Shown: piece by piece, positions 59,920-64,000 of the stretch
Numbering within the stretch: position 1 is the stretch's first letter
How the letters are laid out: every line of letters starts with the position of its first letter
Assembly (NCBI RefSeq): GCF_902459465.1
Contig: NC_047071.1
Span: forward strand, 7,892,098 to 7,956,097
Origin: Asterias rubens
Taxonomy: Eukaryota; Echinodermata; Asteroidea; Forcipulatida; Asteriidae
DNA length: 64,000 bases
Reading direction: 5' to 3'
The notes under the pieces: model-generated
Told to the model about the DNA's origin: nothing
Databases searched by the model: none
Seen by the model: the letters and a program-made list of their open reading frames with translations, nothing else
Program-made: the position numbers and the translations under genes

Positions 59920-59995
59920 GATTCGAACTCGCAATTCTCAGATGTGTAGTCGCGACTGATGACCACTAGGCTAGAAGGGCACGATGTAAAAATGG
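59920..59995 (-). other. tRNA-like pseudogene or SINE head
   Basis: The minus strand has GCCCTTCTAGCCTAGTGGTC (A box) and GAGTTCGAATCTCCG (B box) at tRNA-like spacing. A 7-bp acceptor stem does not form, so it is not called a functional tRNA. Confidence 0.5.
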
Positions 59996-60539
59996 TGGTT
60001 TTTTTACATGTGTGCATCACTAAATATGAACTGCTAACGCCTATAACTATTAAGTAGGGTTGAAATGTAGTATTAGATGCCTTAAGGGGGTTTTTGACGA
60101 TGACGTCGATGTCGTCAGTAACCCCATCTAATTGGGTTCGTTTTAACGAAAACCCATCACAGAGTAATTGGTCCAGAACGCGGTTAGAAAAACAAGGACA
60201 AATTTAACGCACGTTCTAACGAAAATCTCAAACCTCCGTACTTTGTGTGTCCAGAACGCGGGTAGGAAACAAAATAGTATAGACTCCTCTCAAGAAGTCA
60301 ACAACTCATTGAGGTACATACTGTGTTGTATTACCAAAGAGAATGTTTCACAATAACATGAAAGTGACTGCATCAAGTTTACAAATTAAAAATTCAAATG
60401 AAGACCACGTAGTTAATGAATGAATATTTGATTTAACTATTTTATCCTTATACTTTAGGAGTAGTAGGGGCCTAAACAAAAACGCTGTACAAACGCTATG
60501 GGGTTTTAGGCGGAAACAAAGAATAATAATAATAATAAT

Positions 60540-61180
60540 AATAATAATAACTAGACATCAAGTGTTTGTGAACAAACACAGAGCTGTTCCGTTTTTATAT
60601 ATGGTCTCACTTCCGGTTGACCCGGAAGTAAAGGTCAATTTGGGGTCAAGGTATAATCCAAGTTCAATCTTTAGAGCCCAAAGGGTCTATAACTGAAAAG
60701 AACTTGAACATTGGTTGTGCAGTTCTTGAGATAAGGTCCCACTTCCGGTTGACCCGGAAATAAAGGTCAACATGGGGTCATACCTACCCGATGCGATTGT
60801 CCAATGCCAAAGGAGCCCACTAACTGAAAAAAGTCTGAAAATCGGTTGGGTTGTTTTTGAGATAAGGTACAACTTCCGGTTGACCCGGAAATAAAGGTCA
60901 ACATGGGGGTCTAAGTTTTCAAAGTTAATATTTAATGCCCAAGTAGTCTATAACTAAAAAAAGTTTGAAAATCGGTTGTGTAGTTCTTGAGAAGTGGTCA
61001 CACTTTCGGTTGACACACAAGAAGAGGTCAAAATGGGGTCACGGATTTTCCCCAACAAATTAATATTAATGCCTAAGGAAAAAAATTAAATCGGTTGTGT
61101 AACTCTTCAGATATGGTCCCACTTCCGGTTGACCCGGAAGTAGAGGTTAAATCGGGGTCACGGTTACCCGAGGCAATTCT
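60540..61180. repeat. Composite repeat, copy 2: head and 120-132 bp units
   Basis: The head AACTAGACATCAAGTGTTTG with TTTGTGAACAAACACAGAG is preceded by an AAT microsatellite (60523-60550). Units contain TTCCGGTTGACCCGGAA at 60611, 60743, 60873, 61003 (TTTCGGTTGACACAC variant) and 61123. Also shared with copy 1: GAAAATCGGTTGTGTAGTTC and AAAGGTCAACATGGGGTCA. Confidence 0.92.
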
Positions 61181-61184
61181 CAAA

Positions 61185-61515
61185 AATAATAAAAATCTCG
61201 ACGAAAACAATAGCTGTTCCGACTGGATCGGAACGATCGGAACAGCTAAAAATAATAAAAATCTCGACGAAAACAATAGCTGTTCCGACTGGATCGGAAC
61301 AGCTAATAAAAATAATAAAAATCTCGACGAAAACAACAGCTGTTCCGACTGGATCGGAACAATCGGAACAGCTAAAAATAATAAAAATCTCGACGAAAAC
61401 AATAGCTGTTCCGACTGGATCGGAACAGCTAATAATAATAATAATAATAATAAAAATAATAAAAATCTCGACGAAAACAATAGCTGTTCCGACTGGATCG
61501 GAACAGCTAATTAGT
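61185..61515. repeat. 60-78 bp hairpin minisatellite, 5 units
   Basis: ATCTCGACGAAAACAA(C/T)AG starts at 61195, 61261, 61321, 61387 and 61465. Each unit ends AGCTGTTCCGACTGGATC then GGAACAGCT, an inverted repeat. Units 1 and 3 carry an extra GATCGGAAC-type step, so long and short units alternate. AAT-rich spacers join them. It encodes a repetitive open frame on both strands (NNKNLDENNSCSDWIGT), but this is periodicity, not evidence of a gene. Confidence 0.93.
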
Positions 61516-61930
61516 AACATCTGAGTCTTGGTCTGTTGAGACGGCCTCTCTGCCAACAACCCAGGTGAGAGTTGAGCCACTTATTCAGAGCAGGCTGGTG
61601 GTAGGTAACAACATGGTAACAATAAGCAAGAAAAACAATTATTCTTTTTTTCCCCCAGGAATTTAATAAACACTTATTTTGTTGTACCCATTTTATGTTT
61701 TCATGCTGTTTTCTTTACCCGTTTACGTTAACGTTGGTTGACTCAGCAGCAGCAGGATCACGTTCATGGTCGTTGGTCGTGTAAACAAAAAGTAAGAATA
61801 ATACAATTAAATGTGTCAAAAGGTGGCGCACTTCAAATCAAAAGTTTGGGAACCCCCGATCAGTGATAAACTCACGCAACATTTTAATCGCTGTCGTCGT
61901 ATTCATTGTCACATCAACCCCCCTGTCAAC

Positions 61931-62086
61931 CTTACGACAATCGAGTAAAAGCTATTCCGTCGTCAGCAGTCGTCAGTATTGCTCTGTGTTGTTAGACAAC
62001 AGAGGAAACAAACCTATTCTGACCCCAGATTTTCTTTAAACCTGAATCACCCCAATCTCCACCTTTTAATTAATTTAAGACACAAA
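61931..62086 (+). promoter_or_regulatory. Probable 5' UTR/promoter of the GKAP1-like gene
   Basis: GTCGTCAGCAGTCGTCAGTATTGC near 61959-61981, then AT-rich sequence up to the CACAAAATGG start context. No TATA box was recognised. The boundary is inferred from position only. Confidence 0.35.
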
Positions 62087-62320
62087 ATGGCGTCCGTTCG
62101 TCTGTCCTCGCGGTTCGACATTCTTCATGTCATGGACTCCTCGTCTGATTTTCCTGGGAACGATTCAGACGAGGATGGTAAAGCAAACCGTGTGCAGAGG
62201 CAGCCCAGCAAGGGGAACAAAGATGGCAAATCCACGGCAGCGTCTGGTGACGGGACAAATGCCAATGCCAAGAAACGCATTAAGAAAAAGAAGAACAAAC
62301 AACAACAGCAAGCGGCTGAG
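62087..62320 (+). CDS. GKAP1: GKAP1-like protein, first coding exon (3' partial)
   Basis: 78 codons from ATG at 62087 to GAG at 62320, followed by the donor GTATTC. The start reads MASVRLSSRFDILHVMDSSS, then an acidic segment (GNDSDEDG), a low-complexity middle and a basic KKRIKKKKNKQQQQAAE end. The order SRF-(A/D)LLQV-like, acidic serine-rich, KKR..KKK..QQQ matches the N-terminus of G kinase-anchoring protein 1, which ends its first coding exon just before ELRNLAF. The vertebrate protein is a Golgi anchor for cGMP-dependent protein kinase I-alpha with a C-terminal coiled coil. The rest of the gene lies beyond the right edge, and no second exon was found by 64000. An upstream in-frame ATG at 61979 exists, but the frame before 62087 is not conserved-looking. 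Identification rests on 78 residues, part of them low-complexity. Confidence 0.78.
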
Positions 62321-62722
62321 GTATTCATTTATTTGTTGTTGCCATAATTATTGTATTGCATTCTTCCCAGCCCAGGGGTTATCAATGGACTTCTTCTACC
62401 CCCATCCATGTTCAGTCCCTCCCCTGCATGCATGGTTTACTTCCTTTTTGGTTATCCTCCCACATCTAACTAAAACTGACCCATCTGGGCCATGTCAATT
62501 GTCATTGATTGACCATTGTTTTTTATCATTATGAGTATAAACTTACTTGAACTTACTTGAATCCACCGACGCCATCACACAACTGGGGAGGAGACGGTGG
62601 TTCTGGTTACTGGGGCAGACAGCTTAGATAAGCTTATGACTTTTATGAAGAGCCCCCCCCCCGACGTTCTTTAGTATGACGTTGATTGATTGATTGCCAG
62701 GATTGCTATGATTGTCTTTACG

Positions 62723-63149
62723 CGGTCCTACTACTTGCCGTCAACTCATTAAATTTACATGAAAAATTTATAAATGGGACACGGAAGTGTTAAGTCTGGG
62801 CTAAACTACATATTTCTCATGGTTTTCGGTAAAAATTCATTCACAAAAACGACTTTGTGTTGATAAAAAAAAAGTACCAATCATTGACATCTTGGGCCAA
62901 GACTAATCAATGTGAAAAAGCAAGATGGCGGCCGACGGTTTTGCTGTTTCGAGATAATTTTTTCACGCGAAAAAAACTCAATTTTTATTCCGAAATATGA
63001 CCTAAAACTTTCGCGAATTCTCTTTGATTGAGCTGATACTTTACAGTTTTATGTTTCTTTTGTGGATTTTAAATGTATATTGGAGGAGTTGACGGCGAGT
63101 TGACGGCGCAAGTGAGTTGACGGCGAGTTGACGGCAAGTAGTAGGACCC
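62723..63149. mobile_element. hAT-type MITE with intact 8-bp target duplication
   Basis: TCTTTACG at 62715-62722 and 63150-63157 flank the element exactly. Terminal inverted repeats GGTCCTACTACTTGCCGTCA / TGACGGCAAGTAGTAGGACC. The right end has four GAGTTGACGGC-type subterminal repeats, which are typical transposase-binding clusters. 427 bp, no coding capacity, in GKAP1 intron 1. Confidence 0.95.
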
Positions 63150-63157
63150 TCTTTACG

Positions 63158-64000
63158 AACAGCTGTGATGTTTCCATGACCACCAATGACTTGACTTGGG
63201 ATGATTGGAATGATTTGCTAACTATATGTATGTAAATTCAGTTTCAGATGCACACAGACAGCAGTACACCACATTTTACACAGCACTGGCATGGTCTTGC
63301 TTGCTTGCTGGCATGCTTGCTGGCAAGTAACAACTGAGGCTCTGTGCTCATAAACAAAATTTACATTTTGCATTCGGATAACTTTCCGTACGTAAGGCGC
63401 CACCACTTTTTCACTCATTTTTACAAAAAGGGATATCTCTTTGAGGTAAATTAGATACTATATTATTTCATTTTGAATGAAAAAGTGGTGGTGTGACGCG
63501 GCGGTCGGTGGGGGCGCTGTCTCTCTCTACAGTATCTCCTACCACTTATCACCGTGATACAAATAAATTTAACTTCCCCAAGTCCGTTGGGCTAAAATAT
63601 ATAACCAGGCAGCTTACAATTATTAAGTGAAGAAATGGACTCAAAAACTTGGAATTGACACATGTCTAACAGTTTCAACAATTATTTATTTAACTCATAA
63701 AACCATCAAAATTATTAACTCTGAAACTGCTGTGAGACGTCTCTCTATTTACATCATTTATAATAAAAACCACTGGCACACACTAAGTGTAGGACGTGTT
63801 ACTCCGCCCATATTATTATCAGCTCCTCGCTGGGATTACTCTCTTCTAGTTCTTGGACTGGTTATAGATGGCTAGTGCCGATCCCCTTTCCATTAACTGT
63901 GTTTACTCCGCCGAATCATCTAGTCTGACTCAAAATGCGGAGTAAATGACGAGTACTAATAGTTCTTATGATAACTAATATACCTTCAGTCCCTGACTGG
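63158..64000. other. GKAP1 intron 1 sequence, no exon recognised
   Basis: Contains a GCTTGCTGGCAT-type direct repeat (63298-63325) and an inverted pair TTTACTCCGC / GCGGAGTAAA (63901 and 63939). No homologous coding block. Confidence 0.5.

Larger units (their letters stand above)
52252..61930. other. Divergent intergenic region between UGDH and GKAP1
   Basis: Should hold both promoters and the UGDH 5' UTR exon. No coding exon was recognised. 53930-55690 is mostly single-copy, with a somewhat CpG-richer patch at 54780-54850 and a MITE-free 55320-55690. 58235-60500 has no recognised features apart from the tRNA-like block at 59925. The UGDH transcription start could not be placed. Confidence 0.5.

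Noticed and set aside
61095..61514. Repetitive 139-codon frame (plus) and its minus-strand counterparts
   Set aside because: Both strands are open because the repeat period is a multiple of three; it belongs to a minisatellite and has no recognisable protein.

Overview
This is a gene-sparse, repeat-dense piece of animal nuclear genome. Every recognisable gene is split by GT-AG introns, and homology is to genes conserved across bilaterians. Proteins resemble vertebrate orthologues, while the DNA is AT-rich and crowded with foldback MITEs, tRNA-derived SINEs and CR1/Jockey-like LINE remnants. My best inference is a marine deuterostome, probably an echinoderm and perhaps a sea star. This rests on the look of the repeats and is not proven.

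Four genes can be built exon by exon. (1) 3391-4717 (+): the last two coding exons of a C3orf38 homologue; its first exon is not visible and may lie left of the window. (2) 8190-26114 (+): EIF2B5, the catalytic epsilon subunit of eIF2B. All 15 coding exons join in phase to give 695 residues. (3) 52251-35886 (-): UGDH, UDP-glucose 6-dehydrogenase. All 10 coding exons join in phase to give 479 residues. (4) 62087-62320 (+): the first coding exon of a GKAP1 homologue, which continues off the right edge. C3orf38 and EIF2B5 are in tandem, EIF2B5 and UGDH converge (about 9.8 kb between stop codons), and UGDH and GKAP1 diverge (about 9.8 kb between starts). The genes do not form a common pathway: eIF2B recycles eIF2-GDP in translation initiation, UGDH makes UDP-glucuronate for glycosaminoglycans, and GKAP1 anchors cGMP-dependent kinase I at the Golgi.

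The rest is mostly repeats. 1-2540 is a 13-unit satellite (185-206 bp units). Intron 1 of EIF2B5 holds a 5'-truncated LINE, a Ty3/gypsy remnant and a decayed transposon-like gene. Across the window at least twenty MITEs begin TTAA-AG and end CT-TTAA and fall into about six families; in two places neighbouring elements share one TTAA. Other foldback elements have TA or 8-bp target duplications. 57110-58230 and 60540-61515 are two copies of an unusual composite repeat, with a shared head, about 130-bp tandem units carrying a TTCCGG/CCGGAA motif, and a different hairpin-forming minisatellite at each end. Two short motifs at 22169-22207 (+) and 42601-42644 (-) share a hammerhead-ribozyme-like layout.

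I found no CRISPR array, rRNA, credible functional tRNA or bacterial operon. No clearly new protein system is visible. The most interesting signals are in the repeats and the RNA-like motifs.
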